The translations under genes were made by a program, and so were the position numbers. The notes under the pieces were generated by a model. That model had not been told where the DNA came from, made no database searches, and saw only the letters and a list, made by a program, of their open reading frames with translations. DNA of 64,000 nucleotides, from contig NZ_SCVC01000032.1 of assembly GCF_004297405.1 (NCBI RefSeq), positions 248,001 to 312,000 on the forward strand. Direction: 5' to 3'. This stretch comes from Reyranella sp. (GTDB lineage: Bacteria > Pseudomonadota > Alphaproteobacteria > Reyranellales > Reyranellaceae). Of the stretch, positions 17,664-25,133 are shown one piece after another. Positions within the stretch are counted from its first letter, which is position 1. Each line of letters starts with the position of its first letter.

Positions 17664-18074
17664 TCAGCCGCCGCGTGGCTTCAGCTTCCAGATGCAGGCG
17701 CTCGCCGGCCAGGCCAGCTCGAGGTCGCGTGTCTGGGCGTTCCCCGTGATCGTGAATTTCTGCAGCTTGGTCGTCACGGTCGAATTCAATCCCAAGTCGA
17801 GTTCCGCGAGGAAATCGTCGCGCACCGTTCCGTCGGCCGCGACCCGGGCTCGGAACGAATTGGTGGTCGCTTTGCCGGTGAGCGTGTTGCCCGTCAGATC
17901 CAGGGTGTAGGTGCTCTCCGCGCCTTTCAGGCACATGCCCGCGGAGCGCGCCCTGTCGAGCTGCATGTCCGCCTTCCAGCTCTCTGCATTGGCCGGCGTG
18001 ACGAGGAGAGGAAGGAGCATTGAAAGGCCGGCCAGCGTGCCTGCCTGCAGTCGCATGCTTGATTTGCGCCCCAT
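17664..18074 (-). CDS. Exported protein, unknown function
   Basis: The 136-residue protein has an N-terminal signal peptide (MGRKSSMRLQAGTLAGLSM to ANAESW). The mature part consists of amphipathic beta segments (STYTLDLTGNTLTGKATTNSF, DLGLNSTVTTKLQKFTITGN) and ends with LAWPASACIWKLKPRGG. Two Cys could form a disulphide. I do not recognise the family. The start at 18074 has GGAGGA eight bases upstream. It is probably its own unit, about 100 bp upstream of the rraA-like gene. Confidence 0.75.
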   Translation of the reverse strand: MGRKSSMRLQAGTLAGLSMLLPLLVTPANAESWKADMQLDRARSAGMCLKGAESTYTLDLTGNTLTGKATTNSFRARVAADGTVRDDFLAELDLGLNSTVTTKLQKFTITGNAQTRDLELAWPASACIWKLKPRGG

Positions 18075-18226
18075 CTGACCCGTCCTCCCCCGGCGTTCCC
18101 GTAATGGCTCGGCTATTTCGCCTGCCACTAAGGGTAGAAACATTACGCCTTGGCTCGTGTGGCGGTTTCAGGCCGTGACAGAGGCGAAAAGAGGGCGGAG
18201 GGCGCCTATGAGATGGAGATGTGGCG

Positions 18227-18352
18227 TCAGCCGCGCAATACTTTGCCAGCCTTCGCGTCGGTGAGTTTGCCTTGTTCCCAGGTCACCGCGCCGTTGACAA
18301 CCGTGTACTCGACGCCCTTCGACGGCATCACGATGCGCTTGGCGCCACCGGG
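18227..18352 (-). pseudogene. 3' end of a D-aminoacylase gene (second copy)
   Basis: On the minus strand this encodes the last 41 residues of a D-aminoacylase-type protein, starting PGGAKRIVMPSKGVEYTVV and ending DAKAGKVLRG plus TGA. It is identical in amino acids to the end of the intact gene at 19306-20979. All nine nucleotide differences in the 126 bp are silent, including TGA versus TAG. The rest of that gene is absent; upstream, the sequence switches abruptly to unrelated sequence. Confidence 0.9.
18243..18352. repeat. Direct repeat, copy A (110 bp)
   Basis: Matches 19322-19431 with two mismatches, offset 1079 bp, same orientation. It lies inside the duplicated D-aminoacylase tail. A weaker match continues to the stop codons at 18227 and 19306. 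Confidence 0.95.
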
Positions 18353-18417
18353 ATTGCCGTGCGCAGTTGTCGCCATGCAGCATCGACCTTGCTGATCTCC
18401 ATTTTTGTTGCACGCAT
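18328..18417 (-). pseudogene. Truncated 5' end of an unknown gene
   Basis: Ten bases after the stop of the membrane-protein gene, on the same strand, an ORF begins MRATKMEISKVDAAWRQLRT. It then runs out of frame into the D-aminoacylase tail and stops after 29 codons. The start resembles the N-terminus of short alphaproteobacterial hypothetical proteins that begin with a KxxAARRQLxTAI-type helix, but this is from memory and uncertain. It is probably the broken second gene of an imported pair. Confidence 0.45.
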
Positions 18418-18426
18418 GGTCGAGCC

Positions 18427-19242
18427 TTAGCTGGTGTTCTGCTTGCCATCGCGCCGGCCCTCCATCACCAGCTTGGCAGAGAGTGCATCTGCTTCCTTGC
18501 GTGTTCGTTCTACTGCCTCTCTCTCGAAGTTATCGCTTACGAGACGTGCAAAGCCTTCCGGGTTGCGCTCACAATGATTGAAATAGTGATCCATCCTTCT
18601 TTGCTTTTCGGCCTTGGCCTTTTCCCACGGTGATGGCTTTGAGTTGTGCCACAAGCCGTATCCTGCTTTTCCGGCCTGCCACAAACTTAAGACGAGTGCG
18701 ATAAGCGCGAGCCAATCCGGACCAAAATACTCAATGAGAGCAATGCCGGTTGGAACCACGACAAGCCATACAAGAAGGATCGTCTTCAGGTACCGATTCT
18801 GACGCCTACGTTCTGCAGCGTATGCAGCGGCATTCAACTTGACTTGCTCTTGGGTCTTGAATGGCACGTCTTTGTAGATGGCCCGCCGATCCAGCTCGGT
18901 CTGATTGACCTCGAGAAATCCGTCTAGATCGATGTAGTGCCAGGAGTGTACGAATTTCCCTGTCGATGTTTTCCAACCCACGAGGAAAGAGTCTCCAGCG
19001 TCTTGGGTAAGAATTCGATTTTCTCGTTTGTCCCATGCTGACATCATGATTGGGACGCCATATCGCTCCAACCATATGCCCAGCTCCATTAGCATCGCTT
19101 TGGAGACAACTGCCTTCTCAGTCTCCTGCGTGAAAGTGAGACTTGCCTTGGCAAATCGATCGTCTGCGCCGGGCGGATGATACTCAACGAAGTATCCATC
19201 TCGCAGCTCTTTAATGCTTTCGAAGTACAGCGTCTCAGTCAT
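18427..19242 (-). CDS. Unknown two-helix membrane protein, accessory
   Basis: The 271-residue protein has no family I can name. Residues 1-155 look soluble (mixed alpha/beta, with VGWKTSTGKFVHSWHYIDLDG). Two transmembrane helices follow (LKTILLVWLVVVPTGIALIEYF and WLALIALVLSLWQAGKAGYGLW). The tail is a charged helical region (EKAKAEKQRRMDHYFNHCERNPEGF, then EREAVERTRKEADALSAKL) that could form a coiled coil. Codon and base usage are clearly less GC-rich than the flanks. It lies between two copies of a D-aminoacylase 3' end, so it was probably imported. RBS GGAG precedes the ATG. Confidence 0.75.
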   Translation of the reverse strand: MTETLYFESIKELRDGYFVEYHPPGADDRFAKASLTFTQETEKAVVSKAMLMELGIWLERYGVPIMMSAWDKRENRILTQDAGDSFLVGWKTSTGKFVHSWHYIDLDGFLEVNQTELDRRAIYKDVPFKTQEQVKLNAAAYAAERRRQNRYLKTILLVWLVVVPTGIALIEYFGPDWLALIALVLSLWQAGKAGYGLWHNSKPSPWEKAKAEKQRRMDHYFNHCERNPEGFARLVSDNFEREAVERTRKEADALSAKLVMEGRRDGKQNTS

Positions 19243-19305
19243 GCCGCTCCGTGAGGTGTTCAGCGTTTGCCTAAACGCCGATGCACTAACGTGGCATGGT
19301 AGTCT

Positions 19306-20979
19306 CTACCCCCTCAACACCTTGCCAGCCTTCGCGTCGGTGAGTTTGCCTTGTTCCCAAGTCACCGCGCCGTTGACAACCGTGTATTCGACGCCCTTCG
19401 ACGGCATCACGATGCGCTTGGCGCCACCGGGGAGATCGTGGCGGCGTTCGCCGTGGTTGGTTGAGCCGATGCGGTCGGGATCGAAGATCGCGACGTCGGC
19501 CGGCACACCCTTCCTGAGGCGGCCGCGATCCTTGAGACCGAAGAGGTCGGCGGGATCGGAGGTAAGCTTGCGCACGCCTTCTTCGAGGGTGATCGCCTGC
19601 TTCTCACGCACCCAGGTGCCCAGCAGGTAGGTCGGGTAGCCGGCGTCGCACAGCATGTCGACATGCGCGCCGCCATCGCCCAGCGCCATCAGAATGGCGG
19701 GATTGTTCAGCAGCTCGCGCATGCGGTCCTCGCGCGTATTCCACGAGGAGATGGTGAGTTCGACGTCGAGATTGTCGGCCAGCACGAGATCGAGGAAGGC
19801 ATCGACGCCGTCCTTGCCCTGCGCCTGGCCGATCTCGGCGATCGACTTGCGCTCCCATTGCTTCAGCGCCGGGTTGTTGACGTTGTGCACGACCATGCGC
19901 CGCCAATCGCTGAAGCCGGTCGGGCTCTTGAGGTCATGGCGGAACTGATCGCGGAAGGTCTGGTCGGCGTAGACCTTCTTTTGTGCGTCCTTCGCCGTAT
20001 CGGCGAACACCCGCTTCCACGACGGGAAGGCGGCGAAGGCGAAGGGATTGTCCATGTTGCATTCGCGAGTCAGCGGCAGCGGCGAGGTCTGCGGCCGTGC
20101 GCCCTTGGCGATCATCGGCGCGGCGCGGCGCAGGGTATCGCGCACCGCTTCGGGAATGTCGTCGCGATCGAACAGCGCGATGAAAGTAACGGGCCGACCG
20201 CTCTCTTCGAGCAGGAAGTCGAGCAGCTCGCACTGGTCCTGTTCCAGTACGCCGACCTGGCGGGTCAGTGCGATCTCGATGGCGCCCTTGCCACGCTGCT
20301 TGAGCTGGTTAGCGTAGGCCTTCATCTCTTCGCGGCTGGCGTTGCGGCAGGCCAGCGGCTTGCCCTCGAAGCCCATGTGTTGATTGAGCGTGGTCGAGGA
20401 GAAACCTAGCGCACCCGCGTCCACAGCTTCGCCGATGAGGGCGGCGATCTGCGCCGTCTCTTCCGCAGTGGCCGCGCGCTCCATCGAGGCTTCGCCCATC
20501 ACGTAGTGACGGAACGGCGTCAGCGGCGCGATGAAGGCGAGGTTGAGCGATGGCTTGCGCGCCGCAGCGGCGTCCATGAATTCGGGGAAGGTTTCCCAAT
20601 CCCAGGTGATGCCCTTGTTCAGCACATCGAAGGGGATGCCCTCGACATTCACGAGGTCCTTCATCGCGATCTCGCGCGTGGCGGGCTTGCAGGGCGCGAT
20701 TCCGACGCCGCAATTGCCCATCACCACGGAGGTCACGCCGTGCCAGGAGGAGGGCGTGACGGCGCCGTCCCAGCAGATCTGCGCATCGTAGTGAGTGTGG
20801 GGATCGACGAAGCCCGGCGTGACCACGAGCCCGTGGGCATCGATGGTGCGCTTCGTGCCTTCCGTCACTTTGCCGATTTCAGCGATTTTGCCGTCGGCGA
20901 TCGCGACGTCGGCCTGGTAGCGCGCCGCGCCTGTACCGTCGACCACGATGCCGTTCTTGATGACGAGGTCGTAGCCCAT
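19306..20979 (-). CDS. N-acyl-D-amino-acid deacylase (D-aminoacylase) family
   Basis: The 557-residue amidohydrolase has the features of D-aminoacylases: VTPGFVDPHTHYDAQICWDG (metal His pair), VMGNCGVGIAPCKPA (metal-bridging Cys region), DAGALGFSSTTLNQH, and near the end MALGDGGAHVDMLCDAGYPTY (Asp/His) and RLRKGVPADVAIFDPD. The family hydrolyses N-acyl-D-amino acids or related amides with zinc. AGGAGG precedes the ATG. It lies downstream of a BKACE-family gene with 83 bp between, so the two may be co-transcribed. Its last 42 codons are duplicated at 18227-18352. Confidence 0.9.
   Translation of the reverse strand: MGYDLVIKNGIVVDGTGAARYQADVAIADGKIAEIGKVTEGTKRTIDAHGLVVTPGFVDPHTHYDAQICWDGAVTPSSWHGVTSVVMGNCGVGIAPCKPATREIAMKDLVNVEGIPFDVLNKGITWDWETFPEFMDAAAARKPSLNLAFIAPLTPFRHYVMGEASMERAATAEETAQIAALIGEAVDAGALGFSSTTLNQHMGFEGKPLACRNASREEMKAYANQLKQRGKGAIEIALTRQVGVLEQDQCELLDFLLEESGRPVTFIALFDRDDIPEAVRDTLRRAAPMIAKGARPQTSPLPLTRECNMDNPFAFAAFPSWKRVFADTAKDAQKKVYADQTFRDQFRHDLKSPTGFSDWRRMVVHNVNNPALKQWERKSIAEIGQAQGKDGVDAFLDLVLADNLDVELTISSWNTREDRMRELLNNPAILMALGDGGAHVDMLCDAGYPTYLLGTWVREKQAITLEEGVRKLTSDPADLFGLKDRGRLRKGVPADVAIFDPDRIGSTNHGERRHDLPGGAKRIVMPSKGVEYTVVNGAVTWEQGKLTDAKAGKVLRG
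19322..19431. repeat. Direct repeat, copy B (110 bp)
   Basis: Partner of 18243-18352, located at the 3' end of the intact D-aminoacylase gene; two mismatches, both silent. Confidence 0.95.
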
Positions 20980-21062
20980 CGTTTCCTCCTGGGAAGCGTG
21001 GGCTCGACGCTACACTGCGCCGGCCTGCCCGGCGCATGCAAAATGTGCAGAGGGCTTTGACG

Positions 21063-21935
21063 TCAGGCGGCGGCGGGTAGCGCTTGCAAGGCGTTTCGCA
21101 CGTCGGGGCCAGAGGCTGGCTCGGCGCCGCTGTCGCGCACCAGTTGTACCGCCGCCTCGACCCAGGCGACGTTGCTCATCGACGAACCGAGCGGCGCATC
21201 TTCCAGGCCGACCCGCACATGGCCGCCGCGCGCTACGGTTTCGGCAATCAACGGTCGGATGTCGACGGCGAGGCCCGCGATCATCCAGGGCGCACCGGCC
21301 GCCGACTCTTCGAGAAGCGCGACATGGGCGGCGAGCGCGTAAGGCTTCGGCGGAAAGCCGAAGGCGAACTTGTCGGAGAACATGACGCGATAGACCGGCG
21401 CCTTGACGCCGGCGGCTCGGGCAAGTGCTGCGCCCGCGCGCGTGAAGCCAGGTTCGTAGATCGCGAAGGCCGGATGCAGCCCCTGGCGCGCGGCAAAGGC
21501 GAGCGCGTGCCGGACATGATCCTCGGGGTTGAGATAGGTGCCGGCCGGCTTGGTTGTCGCCGTCGTCTTGGTCGTCGTGAAATTGACGCTTCCGGGATCA
21601 ACCACTGCGAAGTCGAGCAGGCCGCGTGCTGCCAGTGCCTCGACATGTGCGAAACGCGTTGCGGCGTCCATGCCGGCACGCGGGATCGGCGGGTAAGACG
21701 GATAGACCGGGACGTCGATCTCGGCACGAATGCCTTCGATGATCCGGGCATAGACCTGCCAGTCGGAGGTGGGCTTCCCGTCGGCACTATAGGCGTGGGT
21801 ATGGACGATGCCTGCGCCGGCACGGGCGCAGGCGATCCCGTCCGCGACGATCTCTTCGACCGTTTCAGGAATGCCAGGCTGGAGCGCGCGGCCCCATGCG
21901 CCGTTCAGCGCGACCTCGATCCAGACCTTCCGCAT
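21063..21935 (-). CDS. BKACE-family protein (3-keto-5-aminohexanoate cleavage enzyme-like)
   Basis: The 290-residue TIM-barrel protein of the DUF849/BKACE family starts with IEVALNGAWGRALQPGIPETVEEI, followed by AGAGIVHTHAYSADGKP (zinc H-x-H at the end of strand 2), DFAVVDPGSVNF and GGHVRVGLEDAP. BKACE enzymes condense beta-keto acids with acetyl-CoA and release acetoacetate; the specific keto acid varies. Pairing with a D-aminoacylase suggests degradation of an N-acylated amino compound. Confidence 0.88.
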   Translation of the reverse strand: MRKVWIEVALNGAWGRALQPGIPETVEEIVADGIACARAGAGIVHTHAYSADGKPTSDWQVYARIIEGIRAEIDVPVYPSYPPIPRAGMDAATRFAHVEALAARGLLDFAVVDPGSVNFTTTKTTATTKPAGTYLNPEDHVRHALAFAARQGLHPAFAIYEPGFTRAGAALARAAGVKAPVYRVMFSDKFAFGFPPKPYALAAHVALLEESAAGAPWMIAGLAVDIRPLIAETVARGGHVRVGLEDAPLGSSMSNVAWVEAAVQLVRDSGAEPASGPDVRNALQALPAAA

Positions 21936-21951
21936 TCAACGCGTGTCCGTC

Positions 21952-22548
21952 TCACGCGCGCTGCTTCAGCGCCAGACCCATCGAGATCCAGGCCGAGCCG
22001 ATGAAGATCAGGTCGATGCCGAGGAAGATGCCCAGCACGAAGAAGCTCGACGCCGGCCACTGCACGATGATCATGATGCCGAGCAGCAACGTGATCAGGC
22101 CGGAGAAGACGACCCAGCCCCAGGGCTTGCCAGCGCTTCGCATCTCGAAAGCGAGGAAGATGCGCAGCACGCCGCCGATCACCAGCGCCGCGCCCAGCAT
22201 GAGGGTGAGGATGGTGGCGGCCGCGAAGGGATTGAGGATCGCGATGATGCCCGCCGCGACATAGAGGACGCCCAGCAGGCCCCAGAACAGAGACCGCTTC
22301 CAGTCCTTCACGCCGAACGCGGCGATCAGTTCAGCGGCACCGCCCATGATCATCATGATGCCGACGATCATCACCGCCGATGCCGTGGCCACCACCACGC
22401 TGCCCAGCGCGACGACACCAGCGATCAGGAAGACGACACCGAGAGCGACGATCCATCCCCACTTGGCGCGCAGGACCTTGAGACCATCGGCGAGGGAAGT
22501 GGGGCCAGGAGTGGAGGAGGGGTTGGGAGTGCGAGCCGTGTCGGACAT
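21952..22548 (-). CDS. HdeD family membrane protein
   Basis: The 198-residue integral membrane protein of the HdeD/DUF308 family contains six hydrophobic segments in three pairs, each beginning with a WGWxxxxG-type motif (AKWGWIVALGVVFLIAGVVAL, LFWGLLGVLYVAAGIIAIL, WGWVVFSGLITLLLGIMII). Members are linked to acid or envelope stress in enterobacteria; the molecular function is unknown. The start at MSDTARTPN is chosen for the AGGAG eight bases upstream. It is divergent from the Nudix gene. Confidence 0.88.
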   Translation of the reverse strand: MSDTARTPNPSSTPGPTSLADGLKVLRAKWGWIVALGVVFLIAGVVALGSVVVATASAVMIVGIMMIMGGAAELIAAFGVKDWKRSLFWGLLGVLYVAAGIIAILNPFAAATILTLMLGAALVIGGVLRIFLAFEMRSAGKPWGWVVFSGLITLLLGIMIIVQWPASSFFVLGIFLGIDLIFIGSAWISMGLALKQRA

Positions 22549-22653
22549 GGCGTGCTCCTTCAGAGCGGAATGGACAATGTCAGGATACACCGTGCTGTTG
22601 GCACTGTCGCGGCTAGTATGGGACAGTCTCGTGTCACAAGAATGCAGGCAAGG

Positions 22654-23493
22654 ATGAACGAACCGAAAAAAGAAGCGGCCCCGCCGCGCCCCGCCACCAC
22701 CGTTTTGTTGCTGCGTCCGTCTAAGACCGGCGACGCCGCTTCACCGCTCGAAGTCTTTATGGTGGTGCGCCATCATCAGATCGATTCCTTCTCCGGTGCG
22801 CTCGTCTTTCCGGGCGGCAAGCTCGAAGAGGCCGACGGCGCGGCCTCGTTGCGCAGCCGCTGCGGCGGCGCCGACAAGATCGGCGATGCCGAGCTCAAGT
22901 TCCGCGTCGCCGGTGTACGCGAGGCGTTCGAAGAGTGTGGCGTCCTGCTGGCGCGCAAGCGTGGGCAGAAGGCGTTGATCGCGGCCGCCGACCTCAAGAG
23001 CATCGAAGAGCGCTGGCGCGCCAAGCTCGCCAAGGACGAGGCGAGCATCCTCGATCTCGTCGAGGCCGAGGACCTCGAGATCGCGACCGACCTGATGGTG
23101 CCCTACGCCCACTGGATCACGCCGACCTTCGTGCCGAAGCGCTTCGACACCTGGTTCTTCCTCGCCGAAGCGCCTCAGGACCAGATCGCACTGCACGATG
23201 GATCGGAGTCGGTCGACTCGGTGTGGATCGGCGCGCAGGAAGCGATCGACGAAGCCAAGGCCGGCAAGCGCACCTTGGTGCATGCGACGCAGAAGAACCT
23301 CGAGCTTCTGGCGGAAGGCAAGACGGTCGCCGGTGCGATCGCGGCTGCCGCTCAACGCAAGATCGTCACGGTGCAGCCGTGGGTCGAAGAGAAGGAAGGC
23401 AAGCGCTTCCTGCACATCCCTGAAGGTGCGGGTTATCGCAACCTGGTGCGCGAGATGCCGGCTGCCGGTGGTGTTCCGCAGACCGGAAGGTAG
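22654..23493 (+). CDS. NUDT19-like Nudix hydrolase
   Basis: The 279-residue Nudix hydrolase has a split Nudix box: GALVFPGGKLEEADG is separated by an insert of about 30 residues from FRVAGVREAFEECGVLLAR (the R-E-x2-E-E metal site). This layout, with HWITPTFVPKRFDTWFFLA, matches the NUDT19/RP2p branch, whose characterised members hydrolyse CoA and acyl-CoA to 3',5'-ADP and phosphopantetheine. Location in front of a CoA-thioester gene cluster fits that role. The RBS is weak; an ATG at 22642 is an alternative start. Confidence 0.83.
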   Translation: MNEPKKEAAPPRPATTVLLLRPSKTGDAASPLEVFMVVRHHQIDSFSGALVFPGGKLEEADGAASLRSRCGGADKIGDAELKFRVAGVREAFEECGVLLARKRGQKALIAAADLKSIEERWRAKLAKDEASILDLVEAEDLEIATDLMVPYAHWITPTFVPKRFDTWFFLAEAPQDQIALHDGSESVDSVWIGAQEAIDEAKAGKRTLVHATQKNLELLAEGKTVAGAIAAAAQRKIVTVQPWVEEKEGKRFLHIPEGAGYRNLVREMPAAGGVPQTGR

Positions 23494-23512
23494 TTTTGCG
23501 GGAGGGGCTGCC

Positions 23513-23566
23513 ATGAGCAAATGCGGCTCGCTCCCCACAGGCGAGCGCGCTAAGAGCGAAGCATAA
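23513..23566 (+). other. Possible 17-codon leader peptide
   Basis: A short frame (MSKCGSLPTGERAKSEA) begins eight bases after GGGAGGGG, 20 bp after the Nudix stop. Its DNA contains a GCTCGC/GCGAGC pairing. It may be a leader peptide for the downstream operon or chance; no homologue is known to me. Confidence 0.3.
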
Positions 23567-23584
23567 ACGCTCATTCATGAAATG

Positions 23585-23604
23585 CCGCCGGCAGGAGCCG
23601 GCGG
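23585..23604 (+). promoter_or_regulatory. Hairpin in the leader of the HMGS-like gene
   Basis: CCGCCGGC pairs perfectly with GCCGGCGG around a four-base AGGA loop, 30 bases ahead of the start codon at 23634. No T-run follows, so it is not a simple terminator; it may protect or regulate the mRNA. Confidence 0.5.
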
Positions 23605-23633
23605 TCCGTCGGACCAGTTGGAGGAAAGAAACG

Positions 23634-25076
23634 ATGGTCGGAATCGTGGCCTACGGGGCCTATGTGCCGCGCCTGCGCCTCAACCGTCAGGCAGTGTACG
23701 ACGCCAACAAGTGGTTCGCCGCAGGCCTGCGTGGCCTCGCCAAGGGCGAACGCTCGATGTCCAACTGGGACGAGGATTCGATCACGATGGCCGTCGAGGC
23801 CTCGCGCGATTGCCTCACCAGCCACAAGGCCGAGGACGTTCGTAACATCTACTTTGCCTCGACGACGCATCCCTTCAAGGATCGCCAGAACGCCGGCGTG
23901 ATCGGCACGGCGCTCAATATCGAGCAGAACCTGCTGGCGTCCGATGTTGCCGGCTCGCTGAAGGCGGGCACTTCGGCGCTGATCGCCGGCCTCAACGCGT
24001 CCAAGAGCGGCGACGCTACCCTGGTCGCCGCTGCCGACAAGCGCATGGGCCGCGTCGCCTCCGCGAACGAGCTGAACTACGGCGACGGCGCCGCGGCGCT
24101 GCTCTGCGGCACCGAGAACGTGATCGCCAAGCTGGTCGGCCATCACTCCGTGTCGATGGATTTCGTCGACCACTTCCGTGGCGAGGACGCCGAGTTCGAT
24201 TATGGCTGGGAAGAGCGCTGGATCCGCGACGAGGGCTACTCGAAGATCGTCCCGCCGGCGATCAAGGCCGCGCTCGCTGCTTGCAAGCTGAAGGGCAGCG
24301 ACGTCACCCACTTCATCATGCCGAGCCCGATGCCGGCCGTGCCGAAGCAGATGGCCAAGATCTGCGGCGTCGGTGAGGGTGCGGTGCGCGACCTGCTGGG
24401 CGCCAACCTCGGTGACACCGGCTCGGCGCATGCGCTGGTCATGCTGGTCGATGCGCTCGAGACCGCCAAGGAGGGCGACAAGATCATGGTCGTGGCCTTC
24501 GGCCAGGGCGTCGACGTGCTGGTGTTCGAGGTCACGGCCGAGAACGCCAAGCTGCCGAAGCGCAAGGGCCTGTCGGGCTGGCTGGCGCGTCGCAAGGAAG
24601 AGAAGAACTACATGAAGTTCCTCGCTTTCAACGAGATGCTGCCGATCGACAAAGGCATGCGCGCGGAGTTCGACAAGAAGACCGCGCTCTCCGTCCTGTG
24701 GCGCAAGCGCGACATGATCTACGGATTGGTCGGCGGCAAGTGCAAGGTCTGCGGCACGGTGCAGTTCCCGCGCAGCCAGGTCTGCGTCAATCCCAACTGC
24801 CATGCCATCGACAGCCAGGATCCCTACGCCATGGCAGGGCTGGAGGCGAACGTGATGTCGTTCACCGCCGACTCTCTGACCTACTCCCCGGATCCGCCCG
24901 CCTACTACGGCATGATCACTTTCCCCGAGGGCGGCCGCTTCATGGCCGACTTCACCGACAGCGACAAGGAACAGGTGAAGGTCGGCGCGAAGATGCGCAT
25001 GACCTTCCGCATCCGCGACAACGACACGATGCGCGGCGGCTTCAAGCGTTACTTCTGGAAGGCGGCTCCGGTCTGA
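23634..25076 (+). CDS. HMG-CoA-synthase homologue fused to DUF35, catalytic triad replaced
   Basis: The 480-residue protein has an N-terminal thiolase-fold domain of the HMG-CoA synthase family (residues 1 to about 345; GIVAYGAYVPRLRLNR, NYGDGAAALLCGT, NLGDTGSAHALV, VVAFGQGVDVLVFEV). A C-terminal DUF35 domain follows: a Zn ribbon with CKVCG and CVNPNC, then an OB fold to the end. Aligned by eye with archaeal HMGS, the catalytic Glu becomes Thr77 (FASTTHPF), the acyl-accepting Cys becomes Leu109 (AGSLKAGTSAL), and the His becomes Pro230 (IMPSPMPAVPK). Ordinary HMG synthesis is therefore unlikely; a scaffold, channelling or different lyase role is possible. GGAGGAAAG precedes the ATG. It is first in a cluster with a thiolase, two MaoC proteins and an SDR. 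Confidence 0.82.
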   Translation: MVGIVAYGAYVPRLRLNRQAVYDANKWFAAGLRGLAKGERSMSNWDEDSITMAVEASRDCLTSHKAEDVRNIYFASTTHPFKDRQNAGVIGTALNIEQNLLASDVAGSLKAGTSALIAGLNASKSGDATLVAAADKRMGRVASANELNYGDGAAALLCGTENVIAKLVGHHSVSMDFVDHFRGEDAEFDYGWEERWIRDEGYSKIVPPAIKAALAACKLKGSDVTHFIMPSPMPAVPKQMAKICGVGEGAVRDLLGANLGDTGSAHALVMLVDALETAKEGDKIMVVAFGQGVDVLVFEVTAENAKLPKRKGLSGWLARRKEEKNYMKFLAFNEMLPIDKGMRAEFDKKTALSVLWRKRDMIYGLVGGKCKVCGTVQFPRSQVCVNPNCHAIDSQDPYAMAGLEANVMSFTADSLTYSPDPPAYYGMITFPEGGRFMADFTDSDKEQVKVGAKMRMTFRIRDNDTMRGGFKRYFWKAAPV

Positions 25077-25133
25077 TCGCCTTCCTCCGGTCAAGGGTTT
25101 AGAGTTCAACCGTCAACACCAAGGAGACCTGCA

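Noticed and set aside
15671..17749. 692-codon open frame on the plus strand
   Set aside because: Antisense to the Bug receptor and RraA-like genes, with composition typical of a GC-rich shadow frame.
18227..19431. Insertion sequence or transposon
   Set aside because: Flanking repeats are direct copies of a gene 3' end, not terminal inverted repeats, and no transposase is present.
22654..25076. Mevalonate pathway start (thiolase plus HMG-CoA synthase)
   Set aside because: The HMGS homologue lacks the family's catalytic residues by eye and no HMG-CoA reductase or mevalonate kinase genes are in the window.
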